A DNA stretch of 64,000 nucleotides from Mycobacterium sp. UM_CSW (GTDB taxonomy: Bacteria; Actinomycetota; Actinomycetes; Mycobacteriales; Mycobacteriaceae). The stretch's first letter is position 1. Every line of letters begins with the position of its first letter. Made by a program: the position numbers and the translations under genes. Below are positions 42,856 to 52,714 of this stretch, piece by piece. The notes under the pieces are model-generated. The model made no database searches. It saw only the letters and a list, made by a program, of their open reading frames with translations, and was not told the DNA's origin. Where the stretch lies: assembly GCF_000455205.1 (NCBI RefSeq), contig NZ_AUWQ01000017.1:62001-126000 (forward strand), given 5' to 3'.

Positions 42856-43356
42856 GTGACGGACTTCGCGCAACGGACGATCGAGCTTGCCCGCCAGAAC
42901 GTCGCCGAGGGCGGTCGCCCGTTCGCCACGGTGATCGTCAACGACGGCCAGGTCCTCGCCGAGAGCGCCAACAAGGTGGCCCAAACGCATGATCCGACCG
43001 CGCACGCGGAAATCTTGGCGATCCGGGAGGCGTGCATGCGACTCGGCACCGAGCACCTGGTCGACAGCACCATCTATGTGCTGGCCCACCCGTGCCCGAT
43101 GTGCCTGGGCTCGCTGTATTACTGCTCGCCCCGCGAAGTCGTCTTCCTCACCACGCGCGAGGCCTACGAGCAGTACTACCTCGACGACCGGAAGTACTTC
43201 GAAGTCGCCACCTTCTACGACGAATTCGCCAAGGCCTGGGACCACCGTCGGCTGCCGATGCGCTACCAACCCGAAGAAGCCGCGGTGGATGTTTACCGGT
43301 TCTGGAACGAGCGCAACGGCGGGCAACGCCAGTCGACGGTCGTCCCGCCGGGGTGA
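42856..43356 (+). CDS. Nucleoside/guanine deaminase-like protein (Rv0828c-like)
   Basis: The 166-residue zinc deaminase of the cytidine deaminase fold has His50-Ala-Glu52 (TAHAEILAIREAC) and Cys80-Pro-Met-Cys83 (HPCPMCLGSLYY). It resembles guanine deaminase GuaD more than tRNA adenosine deaminase because of size and the LGSLYYCSPREVVF segment. GTG 42856 follows a -10-like TACCCT by eight bases, so it may be leaderless. It lies just upstream of kmtR, 18 bp before its start. Confidence 0.82.
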   Translation: MTDFAQRTIELARQNVAEGGRPFATVIVNDGQVLAESANKVAQTHDPTAHAEILAIREACMRLGTEHLVDSTIYVLAHPCPMCLGSLYYCSPREVVFLTTREAYEQYYLDDRKYFEVATFYDEFAKAWDHRRLPMRYQPEEAAVDVYRFWNERNGGQRQSTVVPPG

Positions 43357-43360
43357 AGCG

Positions 43361-43392
43361 GCTACTATCTGCGTATGCATGCAGATAGTAGC
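43361..43392. promoter_or_regulatory. KmtR operator overlapping the start codon
   Basis: GCTACTATCTGC at 43361-43372 and GCAGATAGTAGC at 43381-43392 are perfect 12-bp arms around GTATGCAT. The kmtR ATG (43375) falls in the spacer, and the right arm encodes residues 3-6. A -10-like TACTAT at 43363-43368 lies in the left arm, six bases before the ATG. The repressor would thus cover promoter, transcription start and start codon together. Confidence 0.75.
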
Positions 43393-43791
43393 GAAGGCCG
43401 CTTGCCCGATGACCAAGCCAGCCTGGTCGTCGAGGTTTTTCGGATGCTTGCCGACGCCACCCGCGTGCAGGTGCTTTGGTCGCTGACCAACCGCGAGATG
43501 TCGGTCAACGAACTGGCCGAACACGTGGGAAAGCCAGCGCCATCGGTTTCCCAGCACCTGGCCAAGCTGCGGATGGCGCGGTTGGTCCAGACGCGTCGCG
43601 AGGGAACCACCATCTTCTACAGCCTGGAGAACGACCACGTCCGCCAACTCGTCATTGATGCGGTCCGCAACGCGGAGCACGCCGGTCCGGGCGTGCCGCC
43701 CCATCACCGGGGCGAGAGCGCGCTGAAGGCCGTGTCCTCGGCGAACGGCCCTGAACGACAAACCGTTTCACACTCGGAAGGTAAACGATGA
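43375..43791 (+). CDS. kmtR: KmtR, ArsR/SmtB-family nickel-cobalt sensor
   Basis: The 138-residue repressor closely matches M. tuberculosis KmtR (Rv0827c). The winged helix spans MSVNELAEHVGKPAPSVSQHLAKLRMARLV (about 42-71). The metal ligands reported for KmtR, His88, Glu101, His102, His110 and His111, are all present at the same positions. Metal binding releases DNA and induces efflux genes. It starts inside its own operator, probably from a leaderless mRNA, and overlaps the His-rich gene by 4 bp. Confidence 0.93.
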   Translation: MHADSSEGRLPDDQASLVVEVFRMLADATRVQVLWSLTNREMSVNELAEHVGKPAPSVSQHLAKLRMARLVQTRREGTTIFYSLENDHVRQLVIDAVRNAEHAGPGVPPHHRGESALKAVSSANGPERQTVSHSEGKR

Positions 43792-43991
43792 CCGAACAGC
43801 ACACCCATGACGCGCCGCACGCGCACGAGCACCGCCACGCCGACGGCACTCACTCACACGCGCACACCACCCACGAGCATGACCATGTCACACACGAACA
43901 TGCCCACACCCACGACGACGGAACCGAACACACTCATCAGCACGTGCACCAGTCCGACCTCGAAGGGTCGCACAGCCACGCTCACGACTAG
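43788..43991 (+). CDS. Histidine-rich metal-binding peptide coupled to KmtR
   Basis: The 67-residue protein contains 23 histidines, mostly as alternating HxH pairs, plus many Asp/Glu and no cysteine. Such composition binds nickel, cobalt, zinc or copper with high capacity. Its ATG overlaps the kmtR stop (ATGA), so it is made under KmtR control and is likely a cytosolic metal buffer or chaperone (inference). No signal peptide is present. Confidence 0.85.
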   Translation: MTEQHTHDAPHAHEHRHADGTHSHAHTTHEHDHVTHEHAHTHDDGTEHTHQHVHQSDLEGSHSHAHD

Positions 43992-43997
43992 CGGAAG

Positions 43998-45011
43998 CTA
44001 GGAGACGTTCGGGCAGTAATGCTTCGGATTGTCGCGCTCGTCCAACGGCGGCAGGTTGCGCGCCGGCGTCTGCACCAGCGGTGTGTCGCAAGGGATTCGG
44101 CCGATCGCGCGATCCCAGCCGGCGCGCGCCCGCGGGTGTTTGCGGTATCGCGTTGGCACGCAGGCAAAGACGAGGCGAACGAGGTCGCCGAATCGGCGGT
44201 GCAGCCATTCGTCGCGACGCGACCACCGATACCCCATCAGCGCGCGCACCGGCGGATCGTAGAGGCCGACAGTGAGCCAGACGAAGAACGGGGCCATCAG
44301 TTTGCGCTGCGCGACCCATAGCCAATCCGGAAGCCATTGGGCGAAAGGCGGTTTGGCCAGCTCCGTCAGATCGAGGACGGCGCGGGCCGCGTAGTTATCC
44401 TCTAACACGTTGCGGCACATGTGATCCCAGTACTCCTGGAACTCTTCCCAGGACGCCGGAACCGGCCGCATGCTCATGCCGTACATGCGATACCACTCGA
44501 CATGTTCGTCGAAGAGCTGGCGCCGCTGCGCGTCGGTCAGCCCCCCGCAAAACCGCTCTGCCACATGGATTGTGCCGACGAAGAAGGTGGCGTGCGCCCA
44601 ATAGAAGACGTCCGGGTTCAGCGCGTGGTAGCGGCGGCCCTGTTCGTCGACACCCTTGATGTCGGTGTGATAGTCGCGCACCTCGGCACCGGTGCCCGGG
44701 GCGCGCTCGCCGTCGAAGACGACACCGCCAATCGGGTACAGCGAGCGCAGCAGGCGTGGCCAACGCTCCCGGAAGAACGTCGAGTGGTCGATGACCGCCG
44801 CGCCGAGTTGCGGATGCATGTTCTGCATGGATCCCGCCCAGGGGCCCTGCAACATGCCGCGCCAGTCGCCGAAGTACCGCCAGGTCAATGAATCGGGGCC
44901 GAGCGGGGCGGGTGGCGAGGCGTAGCCCAGCGGCGACACCGGGCACCCGCCGGCCACGCCGTCGGGGGCGTCGCTGTTCAGCGGCCGCGCTGCGGACGTA
45001 TGTTGGGTCAC
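43998..45011 (-). CDS. DUF2236 / MpaB-family oxygenase-like protein (Rv0826-like)
   Basis: A 337-residue protein of the DUF2236 family related to latex-clearing protein and MpaB, some of which are haem oxygenases. Conserved stretches include WRGMLQGPWAGSMQNMHPQLGAAVIDHSTFF, a central DYHTDIKGVDEQGRRYHALNPDVFYWAHATFF, and HVEWYRMYGMSMRPVP. GTG 45011 is preferred (AGGGA eight bases upstream) over 45059. It is divergent from a TetR gene, which probably controls it. Confidence 0.8.
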   Translation of the reverse strand: MTQHTSAARPLNSDAPDGVAGGCPVSPLGYASPPAPLGPDSLTWRYFGDWRGMLQGPWAGSMQNMHPQLGAAVIDHSTFFRERWPRLLRSLYPIGGVVFDGERAPGTGAEVRDYHTDIKGVDEQGRRYHALNPDVFYWAHATFFVGTIHVAERFCGGLTDAQRRQLFDEHVEWYRMYGMSMRPVPASWEEFQEYWDHMCRNVLEDNYAARAVLDLTELAKPPFAQWLPDWLWVAQRKLMAPFFVWLTVGLYDPPVRALMGYRWSRRDEWLHRRFGDLVRLVFACVPTRYRKHPRARAGWDRAIGRIPCDTPLVQTPARNLPPLDERDNPKHYCPNVS

Positions 45012-45078
45012 TATTAGATCCCTGTAAGTATCGGCAATTCTGACTACAAGCGTTGTCACTTTAGAGCTTAGGAGCGAT

Positions 45079-45693
45079 GTGCAGACGGGTCAACGACGGG
45101 GTCGTTGGACCGGCGTTCCCCTAGAGAGCCGCCTCGCGCTGCGCCGCGACAATCTCATCACCGCCGGCGTGCAGCTGCTCGGCAGCGACAGCGGCCCCGC
45201 GCTGACGGTCCGTGCGGTGTGCCGGAAAGCCGCGCTCACCGAACGCTACTTCTACGAAAGCTTCTCCGATCGCGACGAATTCGTGCGCGCCGTCTATGAC
45301 GACGTCTGCGCGCGGGCGATGGACACGCTGGTTTCCGCGAAGACGCCGCGCGAGGCCGTCGAACAATTCGTCGAGCTCATGGTCGACGATCCCGTCCGGG
45401 GAAGGGTGCTGTTGCTGGCCCCCGCGGTGGAGCCGGTATTGACCCGGTCGGGTGCGGAGTGGATGCCCAACTTCATCGACCTGCTGCAACGCAAGCTGTC
45501 GCGCATCGGCGATCCGGTGCTGCAGAAGATGATCGCCACCAGCCTGGTGGGCGGGCTGACGAGCCTATTCACCGCCTACCTCAACGGCCAGCTCGGGGCC
45601 ACCCGCAAGCAGTTCATCGACTATTGCGTCAACATGCTCTTCAACGCGGCGGCGCCCTACGTACCCCCCGCCGAGCAGGGCAAATCCGAGTAG
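45079..45693 (+). CDS. TetR-family regulator (Rv0825c-like)
   Basis: A 204-residue TetR protein with HTH segment ALTVRAVCRKAALTERYFYESFSDRDEFVRAVYDDV (about 41-76). GTG 45079 has TTAGGAG upstream. It is divergent from the DUF2236 gene and upstream of desA1; in M. tuberculosis the order is the same. The ligand domain is generic. It may repress the DUF2236 gene and itself. Confidence 0.87.
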   Translation: MQTGQRRGRWTGVPLESRLALRRDNLITAGVQLLGSDSGPALTVRAVCRKAALTERYFYESFSDRDEFVRAVYDDVCARAMDTLVSAKTPREAVEQFVELMVDDPVRGRVLLLAPAVEPVLTRSGAEWMPNFIDLLQRKLSRIGDPVLQKMIATSLVGGLTSLFTAYLNGQLGATRKQFIDYCVNMLFNAAAPYVPPAEQGKSE

Positions 45694-45775
45694 CGGTTTC
45701 GCCCACACCCCGCAGCGGTTAGCCCCTCGAAAACTGTCGTATGCCGCGCCGCGGAGGAACTTGATGCTACCGGGG

Positions 45776-45813
45776 GACACAGATATATTGACTGCTACCC
45801 GCAGACACAGATA
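45776..45813 (+). repeat. Direct repeat before desA1
   Basis: GACACAGATA occurs at 45776-45785 and again at 45804-45813, 28 bp apart, directly upstream of the desA1 ribosome site (CTGGAGGGG). The spacing of about 2.7 helical turns could suit a regulator, but no known box was recognised. Confidence 0.35.
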
Positions 45814-45825
45814 ACTGGAGGGGCC

Positions 45826-46842
45826 ATGTCAGCGGAGCTGACTGACTTACAGCTTTTGCATGAACTCGAACCGGTCGTGGAGAAGTACCTCAACCGGCAT
45901 CTGAGCGTGCACAAGCCCTGGAACCCGCACGACTACATCCCGTGGTCGGACGGCAAGAACTACTACGCGCTGGGCGGACAGGACTGGCACCCCGAGGAGA
46001 GCAAGCTGTCCGACGTCGCGCAGGTTGCGATGGTGCAGAACCTGGTCACCGAGGACAACCTGCCGTCGTACCACCGCGAGATCGCGATGAACATGGGCAT
46101 GGACGGCGCCTGGGGCCAGTGGGTCAACCGGTGGACCGCCGAGGAGAACCGCCACGGCATCGCGCTGCGCGACTATCTCGTGGTGACCCGCGCGGTGGAC
46201 CCCGTCGAGCTGGAGCTGCTGCGCCTCGAGGTGGTCAACCGGGGCTTCAGCCCGGGCCAGAACCACCAGGGCGAGTACTTCGCCGAGACCCTCACCCACT
46301 CCGTCTTGTACGTCAGTTTCCAGGAACTGGCCACCCGGATTTCGCACCGCAACACCGGCAAGGCCTGCAACGATCCCGTCGCCGAGCAGCTGATGGCCAA
46401 GATCTCGGCCGACGAGAACCTGCACATGATCTTCTACCGCGACGTCAGCGAGGCCGCGTTCGAGCTCGCCCCCAACACGGCGATGAAGGCGCTGCACCTG
46501 ATCCTGCGGAACTTCCAGATGCCCGGCTTCCAGGTGCCCGAGTTCCGGCGCAAGGCCGTGATCATCGCGATGGGCGGCGTTTACGACCCGCGTATCCACC
46601 TCGACGACGTCGTCATGCCGATTCTGAAGAAGTGGCGCATCTTCGAGCGCGAGGACTTCACCGGCGAGGCGGCCGAATTGCGTGACGACCTCGGTGTGCT
46701 GATCAAGGAACTCGAGGCGTCCTGCGACAAGTTCGAGGTGTCCAAGCAGCGCCAGCTCGACCGCGAGGCCCGTACCGGCAAGAAGACCACCGCCTACGAG
46801 CTGCACAAGACCGCCGGCAAGCTCGCCATGAGTCGTCGGTGA
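45826..46842 (+). CDS. desA1: Acyl-ACP desaturase DesA1
   Basis: The 338-residue soluble di-iron desaturase matches mycobacterial DesA1 (Rv0824c), needed for unsaturated precursors of mycolic acids. Di-iron ligands are visible in EENRHG (about residues 106-111) and DENLHM (about 199-204), with a further Glu in VTEDNLPSYHRE. A conserved C-terminal tail (KTTAYELHKTAGKLAMSRR) is present. GGAGGGG lies upstream of ATG 45826. It needs a ferredoxin/reductase partner encoded elsewhere. Confidence 0.93.
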   Translation: MSAELTDLQLLHELEPVVEKYLNRHLSVHKPWNPHDYIPWSDGKNYYALGGQDWHPEESKLSDVAQVAMVQNLVTEDNLPSYHREIAMNMGMDGAWGQWVNRWTAEENRHGIALRDYLVVTRAVDPVELELLRLEVVNRGFSPGQNHQGEYFAETLTHSVLYVSFQELATRISHRNTGKACNDPVAEQLMAKISADENLHMIFYRDVSEAAFELAPNTAMKALHLILRNFQMPGFQVPEFRRKAVIIAMGGVYDPRIHLDDVVMPILKKWRIFEREDFTGEAAELRDDLGVLIKELEASCDKFEVSKQRQLDREARTGKKTTAYELHKTAGKLAMSRR

Positions 46843-46858
46843 CCATTCGGTAGACGCC

Positions 46859-47992
46859 TTGCGTATCGGTCCGATCACGCTCGCCAGCCCGGTGGTGCTG
46901 GCCCCGATGGCGGGCGTAACAAACGTCGCGTTCCGGACTCTGTGCCGTGAGCTGGAGCTATCCAAGGTCGGCACGGTCAGCGGGCTGTACGTCTGCGAGA
47001 TGGTGACCGCGCGCGCCCTGGTGGAGCGGCATCCGGCCACGATGCACATGACGACGTTCGCGCCCGACGAGTCGCCACGCTCGCTGCAGCTCTACACCGT
47101 CGACCCCGCGACCACGTACGCGGCCGCAAGGATGATCGCGGACGAAGGTCTGGCCGACCACATCGACATGAACTTCGGCTGCCCGGTGCCCAAGGTCACC
47201 AAGCGGGGCGGCGGGGCCGCGCTGCCGTTCAAGCGGCGGCTGTTCGGCCAGATCGTGGCCGCGGCCGTGCGGGCCACCGAGGGCACCCGCATTCCGGTGA
47301 CCGTGAAGTTCCGCATCGGCATCGACGATGAGCACCACACCCACCTGGACGCCGGCCGCATCGCCGAGGCCGAGGGCGCGGCCGCGGTCGCGTTGCACGC
47401 CCGCACGGCGGCGCAGCGCTACTCGGGGACGGCCGACTGGGACCAGATCGCCCTTCTCAAGCAGCAGGTACGGACCATCCCGGTGCTCGGCAACGGCGAC
47501 ATCTACGACGCCAGCGACGCGCTGGCGATGATGGCCAGCACGGGATGCGACGGCGTGGTCATCGGTCGCGGTTGCCTGGGCCGGCCCTGGCTCTTCGCCG
47601 AGTTGTCGGCCGCGTTCACCGGCACCCCGGCCCCGACGCCGCCCACCCTGGGCGAGGTCGCCGACATCGTGCGCCGGCACGGCCGGCTGCTGGCCACGCA
47701 TTTCGGCGAGGACAAGGGCATGCGCGACATCCGCAAGCACGTCGCCTGGTACCTGCATGGCTTTCCCGCCGGATCGGAGTTGCGGCGGGCACTGGCGATG
47801 GTCACGACGTTGGATGAGCTCGACGCTCTGCTCGACCGGTTGGACCGCACCGTCCCGTTTCCGGACGCCGCGTGCGGCCCTCGTGGCCGGCAGGGTTCAC
47901 CGGCCCGGGTGGCCCTTCCCGAGGACTGGCTGACCGACCCCGACGACTGCACGGTGCCCGCGGGGGCGGATGTGATGCACTCGGGTGGCTAA
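46859..47992 (+). CDS. dus: tRNA-dihydrouridine synthase (Dus)
   Basis: A 377-residue FMN enzyme that reduces uridine to dihydrouridine in tRNA D-loops. Motifs are SPVVLAPMAGVTNVAFR (about 9-25), DMNFGCPVPKVTKRGGGAAL with the catalytic Cys near residue 108, HARTAAQRYSG, and GNGDIYDA/VVIGRGCLGRPWLF for FMN phosphate binding. TTG 46859 is the only reasonable start, 17 bp after desA1, and no strong ribosome site is seen. Synteny and sequence match Rv0823c. Confidence 0.9.
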   Translation: MRIGPITLASPVVLAPMAGVTNVAFRTLCRELELSKVGTVSGLYVCEMVTARALVERHPATMHMTTFAPDESPRSLQLYTVDPATTYAAARMIADEGLADHIDMNFGCPVPKVTKRGGGAALPFKRRLFGQIVAAAVRATEGTRIPVTVKFRIGIDDEHHTHLDAGRIAEAEGAAAVALHARTAAQRYSGTADWDQIALLKQQVRTIPVLGNGDIYDASDALAMMASTGCDGVVIGRGCLGRPWLFAELSAAFTGTPAPTPPTLGEVADIVRRHGRLLATHFGEDKGMRDIRKHVAWYLHGFPAGSELRRALAMVTTLDELDALLDRLDRTVPFPDAACGPRGRQGSPARVALPEDWLTDPDDCTVPAGADVMHSGG

Positions 47993-48196
47993 GCGTTAAC
48001 ACGCTCGAAATCGCGTCCGCGCCGATAACTCAGTACGATGTGGACCTTGCTGCATTGCGCTTCGGTGGGGGTCGGTTGCGTGCCGCCGCGGGAGCGTGAG
48101 AACACCGCGTGACCACGGGTGGCGCGGGTCGCGGCGCTGATGACTAGTCCCGGCGTCGCATCGGAGTTGCATCAGAGTTTTGGAGGCCGATAGGAC

Positions 48197-50287
48197 ATGG
48201 GTGATGGCGGCACTGACGCCACTCGTGGCCATCGGCGCACCCCGCAGCCGACGCCGGGAGCCGCCCCGTGGGAGCGGTTCGCGCAACCACCGTCCGATCA
48301 CAGCGTCCACCGCTGGCTGACCGAGCCGGCCGCGGACGAGCCCGTCGAGGCCGTCGAGCCCGTCGAGCCGCCCGTCGAGACCGAAAAGGGCGGGTGCCAC
48401 ACCGACGGCGGGCTCACCGTCGCCGAGCTGATCGCCAAGGTCGGGGCCCCGAGCACCAGCCGGCGCAGTCGCCACCGCGTCGTGCCCGACCCCGAGCCTC
48501 CCGAGCCCGAGCCCGACCCGCCGATCGACCTGCAGGAAACGCAGGTGATCGACGCCCCGGCCTATCTGCTCGACCCGCCGTCGGAGCTGCCCGACCTCGG
48601 GACAGCCGACTACGCGGATTACGACGAGTTCGAGCCCGACGAGCCCGAGGGCGGCCCGGCACCCGAGGTGGGGTCTGCGAACCGCGAGCCGAAGGCCAAG
48701 CGACGGCGGCGCCCGATATTGCTGGCCGCGCGCTCGATGGCGGCGTTCTCGGCCGTGCTGGCGCTGGTCCTGACCGGCGGGGCGTGGCAGTGGAGCGCGT
48801 CGAAGAATAACCGCCTCAACATCATCAACGCACTGGACCCGAATTCGAGCGACATCCGCGACCCCGGCGGCCAGTACGGCGACGAGGACTTCTTGATCGT
48901 CGGGATGGACTCCCGCTCTGGGGAGAACGCCAACATGGGCGCCGGGGACACCGAGGACGCCGGCGGGGCGCGGTCGGACACCGTGATGCTGGTCAACATT
49001 CCCGCCAACCGCAAACGCGTGGTGGCGGTGTCGTTCCCCCGCGACCTCGCGATCACTCCGATGCAATGCGAGGCGTGGAACCCAGACACCGGCAAGTACG
49101 GACCCCTGTACGACCAGAAGACCAAGACCTGGGGTCCGAAGATGGTTTACACGGAGACCAAGCTGAACTCGACCTTCGCCTTCGGCGGCCCGAAGTGTCT
49201 GGTCAAGGAGATTCAGAAGCTGTCCGGCCTGAGCATCAACCACTTCATCGGCGTCGACTTCGCCGGCTTCGCCAAGATGGTCGACGCCCTCGGCGGAATC
49301 GAAGTATGCAGCAGCACACCGATTCACGACTACGAACTGGGCACCGTCCTCGAGCACGGGGGACGCCAAGTGCTCGACGGGTCGACGGCGCTGAACTACG
49401 TGCGGGCCCGCCAGGTCACCACCGAGACCAACGGTGACTACGGCCGCATCAAGCGCCAACAGCTGTTCCTGTCATCGTTGTTGCGCTCGCTGATCTCCGA
49501 GGACACGTTGCTCGACCTCAACAAGCTCAACAACGTCGTCAACATGGTCATCAACGACACCTACGTGGACAACGTCAAGACCAAGGACCTGGTCCAGCTC
49601 GGCCAGTCGTTGCAAGGCATGGCGGCCGGGCACATGACGTTTGTCACCGTGCCCACCGGCGTGACGGACCAGAACGGCGACGAGCCGCCGCGGATGGCCG
49701 ACATGCGTGCGCTTTTCGACGCGATCATCAACGACGACCCGCTCCCCGAGGAAAACGACCAGAACGCACTGAATTTGGGGAAGTCGTCCGCGCAGGGGTC
49801 CGGCTCGGGCTCAACCAAGGCCCCGACCACCAAAAAGGCGCCCAGCCCCACCGCGGCCCCGGAGGCCCAACACCAGCAGGTGACGACGACCTCACCGCAA
49901 GACGTCACGGTCCGGGTATCGAACGCCACCACGCAGAGCGGGTTGGCCGCCACCGCGACCAGCCAGCTGAAGCGGAACGGGTTCAACGTGATGACGCCGG
50001 ATGACTATCCCAGTTCGGTGAACACGACGACCGTGTTGTTCTCGCCCGGCAACGAGCAGGCCGCGGCCACGGTCGCCTCGTCGTTCGCCAACGCGAAGGT
50101 CCAGCGGGTGTCGGGCTACGGGCAAGTCATCCAGGTGGTGCTGGGGCCGGACTTCAACTCCGTCGCCACTCCCGCGCCCAGCGGCTCGTCGATCAGCATG
50201 CAGATCGAACGCGGGTCCGGCAACACCCCGACCAAGCTGCCCGACGACCTGACGGTGACCAACGCGGCCGACACCACCTGCGAGTAA
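48197..50287 (+). CDS. LytR-CpsA-Psr ligase with LytR_C domain (Rv0822c-like)
   Basis: A 696-residue membrane protein of the LCP family, which attaches arabinogalactan to peptidoglycan. It has a long acidic, Pro-rich cytoplasmic region (1-165), a basic stretch then one transmembrane helix (about 175-196), and the extracytoplasmic LCP domain with [25 protein letters not shown] and [21 protein letters not shown], which hold the conserved Arg/Asp residues for pyrophosphate lipids. A Thr/Pro-rich linker leads to a C-terminal LytR_C domain (about 590-665). TTTTGGAGGCC precedes ATG 48197. Confidence 0.9.
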   Translation: MGDGGTDATRGHRRTPQPTPGAAPWERFAQPPSDHSVHRWLTEPAADEPVEAVEPVEPPVETEKGGCHTDGGLTVAELIAKVGAPSTSRRSRHRVVPDPEPPEPEPDPPIDLQETQVIDAPAYLLDPPSELPDLGTADYADYDEFEPDEPEGGPAPEVGSANREPKAKRRRRPILLAARSMAAFSAVLALVLTGGAWQWSASKNNRLNIINALDPNSSDIRDPGGQYGDEDFLIVGMDSRSGENANMGAGDTEDAGGARSDTVMLVNIPANRKRVVAVSFPRDLAITPMQCEAWNPDTGKYGPLYDQKTKTWGPKMVYTETKLNSTFAFGGPKCLVKEIQKLSGLSINHFIGVDFAGFAKMVDALGGIEVCSSTPIHDYELGTVLEHGGRQVLDGSTALNYVRARQVTTETNGDYGRIKRQQLFLSSLLRSLISEDTLLDLNKLNNVVNMVINDTYVDNVKTKDLVQLGQSLQGMAAGHMTFVTVPTGVTDQNGDEPPRMADMRALFDAIINDDPLPEENDQNALNLGKSSAQGSGSGSTKAPTTKKAPSPTAAPEAQHQQVTTTSPQDVTVRVSNATTQSGLAATATSQLKRNGFNVMTPDDYPSSVNTTTVLFSPGNEQAAATVASSFANAKVQRVSGYGQVIQVVLGPDFNSVATPAPSGSSISMQIERGSGNTPTKLPDDLTVTNAADTTCE

Positions 50288-50345
50288 AGAATTTTGGCGC
50301 TACCGCGTCACCCGTTTCCGGCATCGAGAACGTAGGCTTGGCAGC

Positions 50346-51014
50346 ATGCGGACGGCCTACCATGAGCAGCTCACTGAGTTATCCGAGCGCCTGGGCGAGA
50401 TGTGCGGGCTTGCGGGTATCGCCATGGAGCAGGCCACCCAGGCGCTGCTGCAGGCGGATCTGGTGCTGGCCGAACAGGTGATTTCCGACCACGAGAAGAT
50501 CGCGACGCTGAGCGCCCAGGCCGAGGAAAGCGCGTTCGTGCTGCTGGCGTTGCAGGCACCGGTCGCCGGCGATCTGCGGTCCATCGTCAGTGCCATCCAG
50601 ATGGTGGCGGACATCGACCGGATGGGCGCGCTGGCCCTGCACGTGGCCAAAATCGCGCGCCGGCGCCATCCTCAGCACGCGCTGCCCGAAGAGGTCAACG
50701 GATACTTCGCCGAAATGGGTAGGGTCGCAGTCGAATTGGGCAACAACGCCCAAGAAGTGGTGTTGTCACGCGACCCGGAGAAGGCCGCCCGGATCCGTGA
50801 GGAAGACGACGCCATGGATGATCTGCACCGGCATTTGTTCTCGGTGCTGATGGACCGTGAATGGAAGTACGGCGTCGCCGCCGCCGTGGACGTGACGTTG
50901 CTGGGCCGCTTCTACGAGCGCTTCGCCGACCACGCCGTGGAAGTGGCGCGGCGGGTCATTTTCCAGGCGACCGGGCATCTTCCCGAGGACGAGACCAAAC
51001 CGACTTCGCGCTAG
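50346..51014 (+). CDS. phoY2: PhoU-family phosphate signalling protein (PhoY2)
   Basis: The 222-residue protein has two PhoU three-helix repeats, each with the metal-binding pattern: [29 protein letters not shown] and [20 protein letters not shown]. PhoU proteins connect the Pst transporter with the SenX3-RegX3 system and keep phosphate genes off when phosphate is ample; in mycobacteria PhoY2 loss alters persistence. Its last codons overlap the convergent pstB by 4 bp. Confidence 0.9.
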   Translation: MRTAYHEQLTELSERLGEMCGLAGIAMEQATQALLQADLVLAEQVISDHEKIATLSAQAEESAFVLLALQAPVAGDLRSIVSAIQMVADIDRMGALALHVAKIARRRHPQHALPEEVNGYFAEMGRVAVELGNNAQEVVLSRDPEKAARIREEDDAMDDLHRHLFSVLMDREWKYGVAAAVDVTLLGRFYERFADHAVEVARRVIFQATGHLPEDETKPTSR

Positions 51015-51787
51015 CCGAAGCGGCCGGAGATGTAGTCCTCCGTCGCCTTCTGCGTCGGGTTGGAGAAAATCTTCTCGGTGTCGTCGACCTCGATGAGCTT
51101 GCCGGGCTTTCCGGTGGCTTCCAGGTTGAAGAACGCGGTCTGATCGCTTACCCGGGCGGCCTGCTGCATGTTGTGCGTCACGATGACGATGGTGTAGTCC
51201 TGCTTCAACTCGCTGATCAGTTCTTCGATGGCCAGCGTCGAGATCGGGTCCAGCGCGGAGCACGGCTCGTCCATGAGCAAAACATCGGGTTGCACGGCGA
51301 TGGCGCGTGCGATGCACAGGCGCTGCTGCTGGCCGCCGGATAGCCCACCGCCGGGCCGGTCCAACCGATCCTTAACCTCTTCCCACAGGTTCGCCCCGCG
51401 CAGCGAGTGTTCGGCGGTCTCGTCGAGCAGCTTGCGATTGCGTACGCCTTGCAGCTTCAGGCCGGCGACGACGTTGTCCCGAATGGACATGGCGGGGAAC
51501 GGATTCGGCCGCTGGAACACCATCCCGATCGCCCGGCGCACCCCGACCGGGTCGACGCCCGGGGCGTAGATGTCTTGATCGTCGAGCAGCACGCTGCCCT
51601 CGACACGCGCGCCGGGGATCACCTCATGCATCCGGTTCAGCGTGCGCAGCACGGTCGTCTTGCCGCAGCCCGACGAACCGATGAACGCGGTCACGCTGCG
51701 GGGCAGGATCGACATCGTCACATCGGCGACCGCCTTGAACGACCCGTAGTAGATGTTGATGGACTTAAGGTCCAACCGCTTGGCCAC
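51011..51787 (-). CDS. pstB: Phosphate ABC transporter ATPase PstB (PhoT)
   Basis: The 258-residue ATPase energises phosphate import by PstSCA. Walker [10 protein letters not shown] (about 38-46), Q-loop MVFQRPNPF, signature LSGGQQQRL and Walker [13 protein letters not shown] are complete, and the C-terminal [18 protein letters not shown] is typical of PstB. It is the last gene of the pstS-C-A-B operon, 12 bp after pstA. M. tuberculosis calls the orthologue phoT (Rv0820). Confidence 0.95.
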   Translation of the reverse strand: MAKRLDLKSINIYYGSFKAVADVTMSILPRSVTAFIGSSGCGKTTVLRTLNRMHEVIPGARVEGSVLLDDQDIYAPGVDPVGVRRAIGMVFQRPNPFPAMSIRDNVVAGLKLQGVRNRKLLDETAEHSLRGANLWEEVKDRLDRPGGGLSGGQQQRLCIARAIAVQPDVLLMDEPCSALDPISTLAIEELISELKQDYTIVIVTHNMQQAARVSDQTAFFNLEATGKPGKLIEVDDTEKIFSNPTQKATEDYISGRFG

Positions 51788-51799
51788 TAGTGCTCCTGC

Positions 51800-52714
51800 C
51801 TACGACTTCCTGGGGGCATAGAATTTCGCGATCACCCTGGCCCCGACATTGATGACCGCGATGACCAGAATGAGGGTTAGCGCCGCACCCCACAACCGAT
51901 CCGTGGGTACCGGGTTGACGCCCGCGCCTGCCACGGTCTGGTCGTACATCATGCCGGGCAACGATCCCATGAATCCGTGGAAGATGTCGAAGTTCATCGA
52001 CTGCGAATAACCGACGAGGATCAGCAGGGGCGCCGTCTCACCGAGCACCCTGGCCACCGCCAGCATTATTCCGGTGATGATGCCGGACAGCCCGGTGGGA
52101 ATCACGACGCTGGCAATGGTTTTCCACTTCGGGATGCCCAGCGCGTAGCTGGCCTCCCGCAGATCCACCGGCACGATCCGCAGCATCTCCTCGGTGGCCC
52201 GCACGATCACCGGCAGCATCATCAGGACCAACGCCAGCGACACCGCGAATTGGGAGCGGGGCAGCCCCAGCGTCGACACCCACAGCGCGTAGATGAACAA
52301 CGCCGCCACGATCGAGGGCACGCCGGACAGGATGTCGACCATGAACGAGGCCAGCCTGCCCAGTGGTGTGCTGCCCCCGTATTCGACCAGATAGATCGCC
52401 ACCATGATGCCGATCGGCACCGAGATGAGGGCGCACACCAATCCCTGCAGCAGCGTTCCCACGATCGCGTGGTAGGCGCCACCGCCGGCGACGAACGCCG
52501 TCATGCCGGCCTGGGAATGCGTCCACCACGCGGTGGAGGCGATCACCTTGAGCCCCTTGGCGATTACGGAGCACAGCACCAACAGCAACGGGATCACGGC
52601 GATCACCATCGCCAGCGTCACCAACACCGTCGCGGTGTTGTCTGCGACCCGGCGGCGCCGGCCGAGGTCGGACAACGCCCGCGCCTTGAGCGGACGATCG
52701 AGCATCGAGGTCAT
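51800..52714 (-). CDS. pstA: Phosphate ABC transporter permease PstA
   Basis: The 304-residue inner-membrane permease has six predicted helices, starting at about residue 29, and the EAA-like cytoplasmic loop EMLRIVPVDLREASYALGIPKWKTIASVVIPTGLSGIITGIMLAVARVLGETAPLL. It starts at ATG 52714, overlapping the pstC stop in ATGA. It forms the phosphate channel with PstC. Confidence 0.94.
   Translation of the reverse strand: MTSMLDRPLKARALSDLGRRRRVADNTATVLVTLAMVIAVIPLLLVLCSVIAKGLKVIASTAWWTHSQAGMTAFVAGGGAYHAIVGTLLQGLVCALISVPIGIMVAIYLVEYGGSTPLGRLASFMVDILSGVPSIVAALFIYALWVSTLGLPRSQFAVSLALVLMMLPVIVRATEEMLRIVPVDLREASYALGIPKWKTIASVVIPTGLSGIITGIMLAVARVLGETAPLLILVGYSQSMNFDIFHGFMGSLPGMMYDQTVAGAGVNPVPTDRLWGAALTLILVIAVINVGARVIAKFYAPRKS

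Noticed and set aside
32682-43392. GATAGTAGC shared by the DUF6188 operator and the KmtR operator
   Set aside because: Only nine bases match and the overall palindromes differ; KmtR control of DUF6188 is not supported.
43788-43991. Low-complexity noise rather than a gene
   Set aside because: ATGA overlap with kmtR and the alternating His pattern make a real metal-binding peptide more likely.
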